A stretch of DNA of 64,000 nt. Origin: Rhynchopus sp. YZ270_cl-10 (lineage: Eukaryota; Euglenozoa; Diplonemea; Diplonemida; Diplonemidae). The stretch spans positions 558,001-622,000 of the forward strand of contig OZ037877.1 of NCBI GenBank assembly GCA_964035575.1, read 5' to 3'. The notes beneath the pieces are model-generated. The model ran no database searches. It saw only the letters and a program-made list of their open reading frames with translations, and was not told the DNA's origin. Of this stretch, positions 1 through 9,168 are shown piece by piece. Numbering within the stretch: the stretch's first letter is position 1; every line of letters begins with the position of its first letter. Both the position numbers and the translations under genes were made by a program.

Positions 1-2870
1 AGGACGTACAGGTCGGGTTGACGCTTCTTCGCCAGTGTGAAGGCTTCGCGAGGATGGTGTTTTACATGCGTGCTATCGGACATGCGTGTACTCATCAGTA
101 CCTCAAGGAGTACGACAAGGAGGTCGACGCTGCGCTCGCCTCGTTGATGGGTGACACGGAAGGGCTTCTCCCAGAGATGGCACGTCGTCAGGCAGCACTT
201 CCCTGCAGAGCTGGAGGCATGGGAGTCCGTCGCATCCGTGACCACTGGACGGCCGCGGCGATGGGGTCGCGGAGTGGGCTACATGAGTTGTGTAAGGTGC
301 TAGACCCGGAGTTCCAATGGGATGCGGAAGGGTGGAAAGAGACTGCGACGGAGCACAACCGACATGTAGCAGAAGCAGACAAAGTAGACCCTCTGGTGAG
401 ACCAGCCACCCCTGTGCGACAAAGGGAGCTATCGGCAGGAATCCTCGAAGAACAGCTGCGGCGACTGTACCTGGAGGGTGATGCGGCTGATCGGGCACGG
501 ATGAACTCCCTCTCCCTTCCGCATGCAGGCGCGTGGCTCATGGCGCCCCCAACGTGGGAACATCACATCCCCCCGGAGCAGTTCCAGGCGGTCTGCAGGA
601 TCCGCATGCACCTACCTCTCTTCGCAGACGGGGTCCAGTGCAGGCAGTGTGGGCAGGCCATGGACGCGAGAGGCGACCACATTTTCGCCTGCAAGATGGG
701 AGGACACCGCATTCTGAGGCACAACGCAGTACGCGACTTCGTCTACTCCGTTGCGAACGAAGCAGGTCTAGGCCCCACTCTCGAACCCCAACACCTGGTA
801 CTGGGGAACAAGAAGCCAGCAGACCTCTTCCTGTCCACGGGGGTGGGCGAGTCGCGGGGGCGGGCCATTGACGTGACAGTGTGGACCCCGACGTGCAAGT
901 CGATGGTGCAGGGTGCTGCGGTGGCCAAGGGGTACACGGCAACGAAGGCGGAGGCGGCGAAGAGGGGGAAGCACCAGGCCGCCTGCATTGCTGCACGGAT
1001 CACCTTCACTCCATTCGCGTTGGAGACGACGGGAGGGTTCGGGCCTGCGGCATCCACAATCTGGACGCAAATGCTACGCTTCGCAGCCGACAGGAAGCTG
1101 GGCAGCAAGCAGGAGATGTCGCGTCGTTGGGCGTGGGGGATGGGCACTACGCTGCAGCGGATGATTGGCAAGTCAGCGATGGACAGAGGGTGTCTGCGCG
1201 GGGACACAGCAGGCGCGCTCAGGGAGAGGATAGAGGTGGACGTCGCGCCGTTGCCAGGTGAGGACGAACACTTCCGACTTCCTCCCGACCACCTGCCTCC
1301 CATAGATTATGCACCAGACGACGGTCTATTCGATATCGACGTGTCCGCACTGAACCCCGAAGAGCCTGCGGAGCACCCTGACCCTCCACCTTGCCCTAAC
1401 CCGGCGGATGGGAGCGCAACTCGACCACAGACGTTCCACGAAGAACTTTGGAACACCCTCGGGATGACAGTCCCAACGGTAACAGTGCCGTTCACTGTCG
1501 GGGACTGCGCCTTTGATGCAGTCAGGTGGCTGCTACGGGAGTGGAGGGACATCTCCTCTGGGGACCTGCGGAAGCTTGCAGTGACGAGGGTCAAGCAGGA
1601 CAGGGACCTGGCGAACTCGGCGGAACCGACTTTCGGGTCGTGGGTGCGCTGGATGAGCGTGGAGGGGAGTCCGGACACTCGTTCGTGGGCGGACGTGACG
1701 GCGTTGGCTGGTCTCTCCCGTGCATTACAGATAGTTGTGGCGGTGGTGCGGGCGGACAGCAAGACGACATTCCTGAGACCGGCGGCAGCCCCACGAGGTG
1801 CGATAGCCCTGCTACACGAAGGACCGGTGGGCGCCGGGCACTACTCCCCTCTAGTGGTAGGTGCAGTGGCGAGGGGGATGATGATGAAGATGGAGCCACA
1901 AATCCCCCCTGTGGAGATGCAGTGCATGAACACCGGAACGCTGTCGTACATGGGTGACAGGCAGGATAGAGACGGAGAGATGGTGACGTGCGAGGGCTGC
2001 GCTGCGGTATTCGAGGACAGCATTGCACATTGGTTCTGTTCGGCGTGCCCACTCAAGTGGTGTACTAATGAGGCCTGCGCAGGGGAGGGCGCTAAATGTG
2101 CAGCACGCAGGCGCAGAGCCACCACCACTCCTTCTACATCGACCACCAGCCAGGGAGGTAGCTTTTACAACAACAGCAACCCAGCACCCCCACTGGCCGA
2201 GGTAGAGATTAAGGAAGAGGAGTTGGATGAGGCCTTCGAGTCCAGCCGCATGGAGATGGAAAGGCGCAGCAACAGCAACAGCAACAGCAACAACAACAAC
2301 AACAGCAACAACAACAACGACACCAACAACGACACCAACACTGACAACAACGACGACGACGTTGCCGACACCAACCACGACACTAACATGACCGAGAACG
2401 CCGCACCGACAATGACCGCAATGAGGACCAGCTTTCAACAACAAAAGCCATCAGCTATCCTGTGCGAATTAAAGGAGGGGTCGGCCAAAAAGGGTGCATG
2501 GAAGGAAGCATCCGCCAGGAAGAGGAGGGAACAGGCGGAGCAGCGCGTCGCCGAAAAACGCGCAGAGAAGGCTGCGGCCAAAAGGCGAGCACCCACCGCC
2601 CACCCAGCAGGATCTGACGCCCCTGTGGAGGTAGCTTCCTGTGCGAGGTATGGAGAGACTGTGCCCGCCAGTGTAGATGAGTGGCGGAGGCACTTCTACC
2701 CCGAGCGTGGGCAGAAGCAGGGCAGCACCCCCCTGAGTCCGGAGAGAGCGCTGCAGGACCTGCAGGAGTGGTGGGAGGAGAGGCAGGTGAGCGGTGACGG
2801 GAGACGGGAGAAGAGAGAGACGGAGCGGTTCCGGAACGCCAAGGAGCTGCTCCGTAGGATGGCTGCTTAG
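1..2870 (+). CDS. LINE polyprotein, 3' part: RT thumb, zinc knuckle, RLE endonuclease, OTU-like protease
   Basis: This is the C-terminal part of a non-LTR retrotransposon polyprotein; the frame is open at the window edge, so the start lies outside. Numbering from position 18, residues 1-200 look like the end of a reverse transcriptase (LLRQCEGFARM, LPCRAGGMGVRR). A CCHC knuckle follows (C208-x2-C211, H221, C225), then a restriction-like endonuclease core (KPADLFL near 266, AIDVTV near 284). Residues 490-620 look like an OTU cysteine protease: GDCAFDAV holds the Asp/Cys pair (D496, C497) and GHYSPL the histidine (H608). After that come a Cys-rich cluster, an Asn/Asp-rich tract, basic low complexity and a C-terminal block with WRRHFYP, which recurs in the second LINE at 61.6 kb. 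RLE-type LINEs with cysteine protease domains are known; the exact clade is not determined. No break is visible in the part shown. Confidence 0.9.
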   Translation, partial: DVQVGLTLLRQCEGFARMVFYMRAIGHACTHQYLKEYDKEVDAALASLMGDTEGLLPEMARRQAALPCRAGGMGVRRIRDHWTAAAMGSRSGLHELCKVLDPEFQWDAEGWKETATEHNRHVAEADKVDPLVRPATPVRQRELSAGILEEQLRRLYLEGDAADRARMNSLSLPHAGAWLMAPPTWEHHIPPEQFQAVCRIRMHLPLFADGVQCRQCGQAMDARGDHIFACKMGGHRILRHNAVRDFVYSVANEAGLGPTLEPQHLVLGNKKPADLFLSTGVGESRGRAIDVTVWTPTCKSMVQGAAVAKGYTATKAEAAKRGKHQAACIAARITFTPFALETTGGFGPAASTIWTQMLRFAADRKLGSKQEMSRRWAWGMGTTLQRMIGKSAMDRGCLRGDTAGALRERIEVDVAPLPGEDEHFRLPPDHLPPIDYAPDDGLFDIDVSALNPEEPAEHPDPPPCPNPADGSATRPQTFHEELWNTLGMTVPTVTVPFTVGDCAFDAVRWLLREWRDISSGDLRKLAVTRVKQDRDLANSAEPTFGSWVRWMSVEGSPDTRSWADVTALAGLSRALQIVVAVVRADSKTTFLRPAAAPRGAIALLHEGPVGAGHYSPLVVGAVARGMMMKMEPQIPPVEMQCMNTGTLSYMGDRQDRDGEMVTCEGCAAVFEDSIAHWFCSACPLKWCTNEACAGEGAKCAARRRRATTTPSTSTTSQGGSFYNNSNPAPPLAEVEIKEEELDEAFESSRMEMERRSNSNSNSNNNNNSNNNNDTNNDTNTDNNDDDVADTNHDTNMTENAAPTMTAMRTSFQQQKPSAILCELKEGSAKKGAWKEASARKRREQAEQRVAEKRAEKAAAKRRAPTAHPAGSDAPVEVASCARYGETVPASVDEWRRHFYPERGQKQGSTPLSPERALQDLQEWWEERQVSGDGRREKRETERFRNAKELLRRMAA

Positions 2871-3060
2871 GAGGAAAGCGGCCAGCATTAGATTCGTTTT
2901 TAGACCCCCCCCCCACCTTTTCTTTTGTGTGTAGCAACACTCGTTTCTTCCCTTTTCTTTTCCCCCACCCCTCTTCTTTAGAGACCTGTTTGTCTAGATT
3001 TTTGCTGAACTGCATCTAGTCCTCGCTCAGAATGGCCGTGAGTGACGCAAGGACTCGTGA
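1..3060 (+). mobile_element. RLE-type non-LTR retrotransposon (LINE), 3' part
   Basis: The element enters from the left edge. After the stop codon at 2868-2870 comes a pyrimidine-rich 3' UTR with C and T runs. The 3' boundary near 3060 is approximate, because no poly-A tail or target-site duplication can be recognised. The long intact frame suggests a fairly young copy. It points toward the LINE at 61.5-64 kb, which is in the opposite orientation. Confidence 0.7.
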
Positions 3061-5270
3061 GTAAGATGATGTGTTTGGTAATCTGTGAATTCCCTTTCCC
3101 CTCCCTCCCTCCCCCCCCCCCCCCCCAGCCCCTCCCATACGAGTTCCATGAGTGACCGCTAATGGCGTTAATTACCCTATCAAAAAAGACTACAAGGACA
3201 AAAAGAACAAAAAGGACGCTTGTTGTGACAAGAACGGAACTTCGTATTGTAAAAAGAAAACATCCCCCCCCCCCCCCCCCCCCCCTAGGGGGGTCCGTCC
3301 GGCCGTTTTTGCTGTCCCAAACCACTTTTTTTTGTAAAAACCCGCGAAAAACCCGAAAAAACACCTCAAAACACCCCCAAACCCCCAAAAAATCACCCAA
3401 AACCACGAAAAACACACTTTTGAGCACTATTTCGCACTTTTTTCTGATTTTTTTGGTGTTTTTTTCCGCTTTTTCCGCTTTTTTCCATGGAATTATACCC
3501 CCTAATATGCCTATAGAATCCCTGTACTGCTCACTGAGACAGCATAGCGACCAGAGGCTCCTTATTCATCGTACCGGTGTCTTCGCCGTCAAGGGGTGCA
3601 CAATCTGCCGCAAATTCCCGCAACTCTGTCTTTGTGAAGAGATGAAGCACTTTAGTGTTGTACTTTTCAAGTTGCTACTTCTGGGTGCTTTGCATGGACC
3701 TGCCTTTGTGGTGCGCTTGGTGTATCCTGCGGCAAGTTCTTCCCTTGAGAGATACGGAACCCAACCTAGACTGTAGAGGATGTCTAGGTTTCAGCGACAG
3801 TGGGTCGGTGTTGTCGGGGTGCTGGCTCCTTCCGTGGTGGCTTGCAACTTGGTCAAGGACACCGACAATGGATTCGCACGAATCATTGGTCATAGGAGGA
3901 GGCAAGGAAGGCTTTACTGCACTTAGGCACAGGGTACGTTCTCATTTTCAGGGACCAAAAAGCCCCAGTAAGTGTTGCAAGTGCGATTTTCCACAGCTCG
4001 GGAGGTATGTCAGGCAGTTCGGAGGGATTTAGACACTTCTGCGACTGCCTGAATACGCCTTTTAGGGTTTTTATTTTGGGTGCGAAATACGTCAAAAGGA
4101 TGGGGGGAAATACCGTTATTTTAAGCGTTGCAGACACAAAAACACCCTCAAAAACCCCCCAGGGACCCCAAAAAGCTGCAAAATCCACACATTTCCACCT
4201 CGGGACCTCATTGGAGGTGGACCGAGGTGGTTTTTTGGTGTTTTGAATGAATTGGTATTATTTTTTTTTGGTAAATAAGTGGTCTTCTGCTAGGCGTTGC
4301 ATAGCCGTTGCTTAAGTGTTGCATAAGTGTTGCATGGCCTATAAAACCCTCCCAAGTGCCCAAAATGCTATTTTTCACCCTACATGGGGTCTGGGGGACA
4401 TTTTCCTGGGTGTTTGGACACCATTCCGACTACCTTGGCACTTTTTTGGGGGTTTTCAGGTACAAAAAAAGTCAAAAAAGTGACTAAAAAAAGGGTACTT
4501 TTAAGCGTTTGGGGCACACACACCCACTGCAAAATGCATCTGGGGCCCACACAGGACCCCTAAAAGCTGTAAAAACTATATATTTCCACCCTGGGACCCC
4601 ACCGGATGTGGACTGGGGTGTTTTTCGGGTGTTTAGAAGGATTTTTGTCTGATTGGAGAATTTTTTTGGTAAGTGTTGCATTTTAGCCCATGTTGATGAC
4701 GATTTGATGACGCTATTTTTGGAGATTTTTCACAAAAAACCGATTTTTTTTAACCAGGAAAGTCTCTGTAGAGGTTGTCAGGTGGTTTAATGGGATATTT
4801 TCGTGATCCCCAGGGCGATTTGCGGCCAGGTACGACCTTTTTAGTGGGTTTCTTCACCTAAATTTCAAAAAAATGGGTTTGGGACAGCAAATCCTTAAGG
4901 AATTCCTTCTACGTGGACCCCCCTACCCCCCCCCCCCTCCAGAACCAGCTGGGTACCAAACTGGAACGCTAAGTAAAACCACACTGACTGGACAGTCTGT
5001 CTTCTCCCCTGCCTCTCCCATGTTAATACTCCATTTTTCCTCAATTGTCAATGGTGCTGACTGTGCTGATGACAATAACAATCCATCTCTAGTTTTGTTC
5101 ACTTTTGTGCCTCGTTCTAACTAACCGGCACTGTACAGATTGTAAGACATCTGGCCCTCGCTTCGCTCGGACCAAGTGCTTTTCATGTGCATAGTAAACG
5201 TACCCCCCTCGCCCTGTCCAGTTTGATGTGGAAAAAAAAAAGTCGAGCCTTGGGCTAAGTTGAACAACAC

Positions 5271-5342
<72 letters not shown>

Positions 5343-5414
5343 GGGGGTTTTGACCATCTGTGGTTACACAAAACACACTTCTGTGTCCAAGCCTACACCA
5401 ATACAGTGGTAATA
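3061..5414. other. Non-coding, homopolymer-rich stretch with a diverged internal duplication
   Basis: No convincing gene. There are C runs (3109-3126, 3265-3285), many T4-T9 and A4-A9 runs and a pure A run at about 5271-5340. Two blocks at about 4140-4260 and 4545-4680 are diverged copies of each other; both contain a 'tttccaccY(T/C)gggacc' motif followed by T-rich DNA. The same motif recurs in the foldback element near 33.86 kb. Short open frames here come from the homopolymers. Confidence 0.6.
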
Positions 5415-5580
5415 CAAGGCGATTTTTGACCAAAAAAAAAAATTTTTTTTTGCCCAAAATCGGGCGTGGTACGTCATAAAATGGCCCGAAAAATCCAATG
5501 AAAACCTCAGATTGGGCAAATTATGAATAAAATTTTCAACTCAAATTTTCAGCCAAAATACGGTCAAAATACGGTCATTT
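5415..5580 (+). repeat. Dispersed repeat, inverted relative of 38460-38620
   Basis: From 'aaggcgatttttgacc' to 'aaaatacggtcatt' this stretch matches the reverse complement of 38460-38620: the A9/T8 run, the 'cgggcgtgg' box, a 'cctcagattg' box and the 'caaaatacggtcat' end are in the same order. The other copy lies inside a TIR element, so this is probably a fragment of the same family. Confidence 0.7.
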
Positions 5581-5767
5581 TGGTCATACCCTAATATAAG
5601 CGCTTCGCGAGTGCTGATGCCATAACGAAACGTACGGGCAAGGCGACCACCCGCCATAGGGTCGACCAGGAAAAGACCTACATCAACCATCGTCGACCAC
5701 GCCCTCCCAAGGTGACCACTCTACCAAGTTGTCAAGCCATCTTACCATTGTACCATTGTATCATCGT

Positions 5768-7285
5768 ACCATCATAACATCATAACATCATAACATCATA
5801 ACATCATAACATCATAACATCATAACATCATAACATCATAACATCATAACATCATAACATCATAACATCATAACATCATAACATCATAACATCATAACAT
5901 CATAACATCATAACATCATAACATCATAACATCATAACATCATAACATCATAACATCATAACATCATAACATCATAACATCATAACATCATAACATCATA
6001 ACATCATAACATCATAACATCATAACATCATAACATCATAACATCATAACATCATAACATCATAACATCATAACATCATAACATCATAACATCATAACAT
6101 CATAACATCATAACATCATAACATCATAACATCATAACATCATAACATCATAACATCATAACATCATAACATCATAACATCATAACATCATAACATCATA
6201 ACATCATAACATCATAACATCATAACATCATAACATCATAACATCATAACATCATAACATCATAACATCATAACATCATAACATCATAACATCATAACAT
6301 CATAACATCATAACATCATAACATCATAACATCATAACATCATAACATCATAACATCATAACATCATAACATCATAACATCATAACATCATAACATCATA
6401 ACATCATAACATCATAACATCATAACATCATAACATCATAACATCATAACATCATAACATCATAACATCATAACATCATAACATCATAACATCATAACAT
6501 CATAACATCATAACATCATAACATCATAACATCATAACATCATAACATCATAACATCATAACATCATAACATCATAACATCATAACATCATAACATCATA
6601 ACATCATAACATCATAACATCATAACATCATAACATCATAACATCATAACATCATAACATCATAACATCATAACATCATAACATCATAACATCATAACAT
6701 CATAACATCATAACATCATAACATCATAACATCATAACATCATAACATCATAACATCATAACATCATAACATCATAACATCATAACATCATAACATCATA
6801 ACATCATAACATCATAACATCATAACATCATAACATCATAACATCATAACATCATAACATCATAACATCATAACATCATAACATCATAACATCATAACAT
6901 CATAACATCATAACATCATAACATCATAACATCATAACATCATAACATCATAACATCATAACATCATAACATCATAACATCATAACATCATAACATCATA
7001 ACATCATAACATCATAACATCATAACATCATAACATCATAACATCATAACATCATAACATCATAACATCATAACATCATAACATCATAACATCATAACAT
7101 CATAACATCATAACATCATAACATCATAACATCATAACATCATAACATCATAACATCATAACATCATAACATCATAACATCATAACATCATAACATCATA
7201 ACATCATAACATCATAACATCATAACATCATAACATCATAACATCATAACATCATAACATCATAACATCATAACATCATAACATC
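5768..7285. repeat. Octamer satellite (ATCATAAC)n, about 190 copies
   Basis: About 1.5 kb of a perfect 8-bp tandem repeat. It is bordered on both sides by 'atcgtaccat' variants of the unit (about 5750-5770 and 7284-7300), which suggests expansion from a short degenerate seed. I see no internal variants, which implies recent homogenisation, or an assembly that rounded off the array. No coding content. Confidence 0.97.
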
Positions 7286-7299
7286 GTACCATCGTACCA

Positions 7300-7700
7300 T
7301 GGGGCGCGAAGTCGAGTGTGTACCTTGGTACAAGGCACCAGCATCCCCATTTGCGTCACGGAGATAAAGAGTGCCTACTCACTTCCTAGGAGACGCACTA
7401 TGAGCGTACACCACGACAACTACACAGAGCGAGAGTCCTCACTCCTCCACCTCCTCGACCTCCCCCAACCCGGACGAACGTGCCGAAGTTGTACGAACGC
7501 GCCGAAGGCGGAAGTACTCGCGGAAGGCGGACGAGCGAGCCAAATCCAGACGAGCGAGCAAAGTGCAGACGAGCGTGCCTCACAAAGCACACCAGCTCCG
7601 GTCTGACGGGGAACTTCCAGCCTCTCAGCCCAGGGAAAAACCCTGGCCACCGGAGGGCCCTAACGGCCCGACGAGGAGGCGCCCCATAGGGCGCTGGGGC
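7300..7700. other. Intergenic, no gene recognised
   Basis: Short overlapping frames exist on both strands but none resembles a protein. Degenerate short direct repeats of 'gacgagcgagc' and 'cgaacgcgccgaag' type run from about 7480 to 7580. Confidence 0.5.
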
Positions 7701-7701
7701 C

Positions 7702-7742
7702 AAGGGACTTAAGTCGCCCCAACGGCGACTTAAGTCCCTTGG
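7702..7742. repeat. Perfect hairpin with 18-19 bp arms
   Basis: An inverted repeat 'ccaagggacttaagtcgcc' / 'ggcgacttaagtcccttgg' with a loop of about 5 nt. It abuts the duplicated block that starts near 7740 and may be one end of a small foldback element. Confidence 0.8.
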
Positions 7743-8205
7743 CCACAGCGACCGTGGAAGGGGCTAGCTTTTGGTGGCGAAAATTTCGCTAAGTACCCGA
7801 AAAATCCCTAAGGAAAAAGGTGGAAAAAAAGTGTCTCAAAATAGACATCTATTTTTTGGCCTTTTTGCGACACCGCGACTAGTCGCGGTGTCGCGCGCGA
7901 CTAGTCGCGGTGTCGCGCGCGACTTGTCGCGTGTCGTACGCGACTTGTCGCGTTGGTAGCATTGGTATTTAAACCCACATATTTGCTGGGTAAACGTCCC
8001 GAGGCCACAGCGACCGTGGAAGGGGCTAGCTTTTGGTGGCGAAAATTTCGCTAAGTACCCGAAAAATCCCTAAGGAAAAAGGAAAAAAAGTGTCTCAAAA
8101 TAGACATCTATTTTTTGGCCTTTTTGCGACACCGCGACTAGTCGCGGTGTCGCGCGCGACTTGTCGCGTGTCGTACGCGACTTGTCGCGTTGGTAGCATT
8201 GGTGA
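7740..8205. repeat. Tandem duplication (unit about 263 bp) containing GC-rich palindromes
   Basis: The segment starting 'ggccacagcgaccgtgg' at about 7740 recurs at about 8003 with few changes. Each unit holds a purine-rich stretch and then a perfect 28-bp palindrome centred on ACTAGT ('gcgacaccgcgACTAGT' and its mirror), followed by a series of 'cgcgacttgtcgcg' elements. Copy 1 has one more palindrome than copy 2. No gene is visible. Confidence 0.85.
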
Positions 8206-9168
8206 AACACAATGCAAAAAGGAATACAATAAGGGGGGCATATATTTTGAAAGATTCATTGCACTGTTACGCTTCACCCACGTACACCTCTTTACATCAC
8301 GACACAAGACAACGCCTGCCATCCACTTGGAGGCTTGTCTTTGTAACGCTTTTAGCTAACTGCTGTCTCCCCCTTTCTGTTGACAGTCAACGTATTGGTC
8401 TTGTAGGACCTGAGAAAACGCGTGCATACTGCATACACACGCGTCACTTCACCCAACGATGAGGCTCATTGACACACTCCAACGAACTTCTTCATATCGT
8501 GGAAAATGGGTGAACAAAAAACTAGACGATATCATCCGCTAACTGATCTTGATAACAATAAAAATATAACAGTGGTTTTCGTTGAACGCAGCCCAAAACT
8601 GCGTGTTGGGGGAAAAAAAAAGAAAACGAGAGGAGAGAAATGTTGATGAGACGAAGCTAAGTCTCTTTAGTAAACACATCGGAGTTGGCAAAAAGCGTTT
8701 ATTCTTTATTCCGCCCTAATCTAGCCAAAAATATATTTATTCTTAAAAACCAGCACGGAACCACCTGTGTGCTGCCCCTATTCATGTCTATCCATGGAAA
8801 CTGTATCACAACTGATATGGGAAAGTTTAAACTGAAGACGCAAAACAAACTCGCGAACGAAAAAAGAGTGTTCTTCTGCGAAGTGTGTGGTAATGGGGGG
8901 AGAATAAAACATTACGAAAAAACCTCCACTATCATTTCGCAAGCTTCATTTCCGTTTTGGATTTCTCCTCACAAAAATAGTAGGATCGGTAGGTAAGTAA
9001 AAGGAAAAAAGGTTTTTTTCGTTGATTGCACAATCCAATAACACTCCAATAAACCACTATTTTGTGAGGAACAGGAAGTCCAAAAGCGACTTGCTATGCC
9101 TCGACAGAAAGAGAGAAAGCAGAGAGAGTCAGCTAACTGTTGGTGGCTTCTTGGTTGCCAATTCATCA
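8206..9168. other. Intergenic DNA with one dispersed repeat
   Basis: No gene recognised. About 8780-8960 contains a repeat also found at about 51510-51870: shared segments include 'tatccatggaaa', 'gagtgtt(t)ctctgcg' and 'gaataaaacattacgaaaaaa'. The tail nearest 9168 lies downstream of the PARP gene and should include its 3' UTR. Confidence 0.5.

Noticed and set aside
5089-5457. 122-codon minus-strand frame with a long poly-Phe tract
   Set aside because: Created by the A70 homopolymer; not a gene.
7398-7703. Overlapping 60-100-codon frames on both strands
   Set aside because: No start context, no known motif, and compositional bias from local direct repeats.
8645-8680. Hammerhead-ribozyme-like 'tgatgagacgaag'
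   Set aside because: Stem II would have almost no length and no flanking stems I/III with the GUH cleavage site can be drawn.
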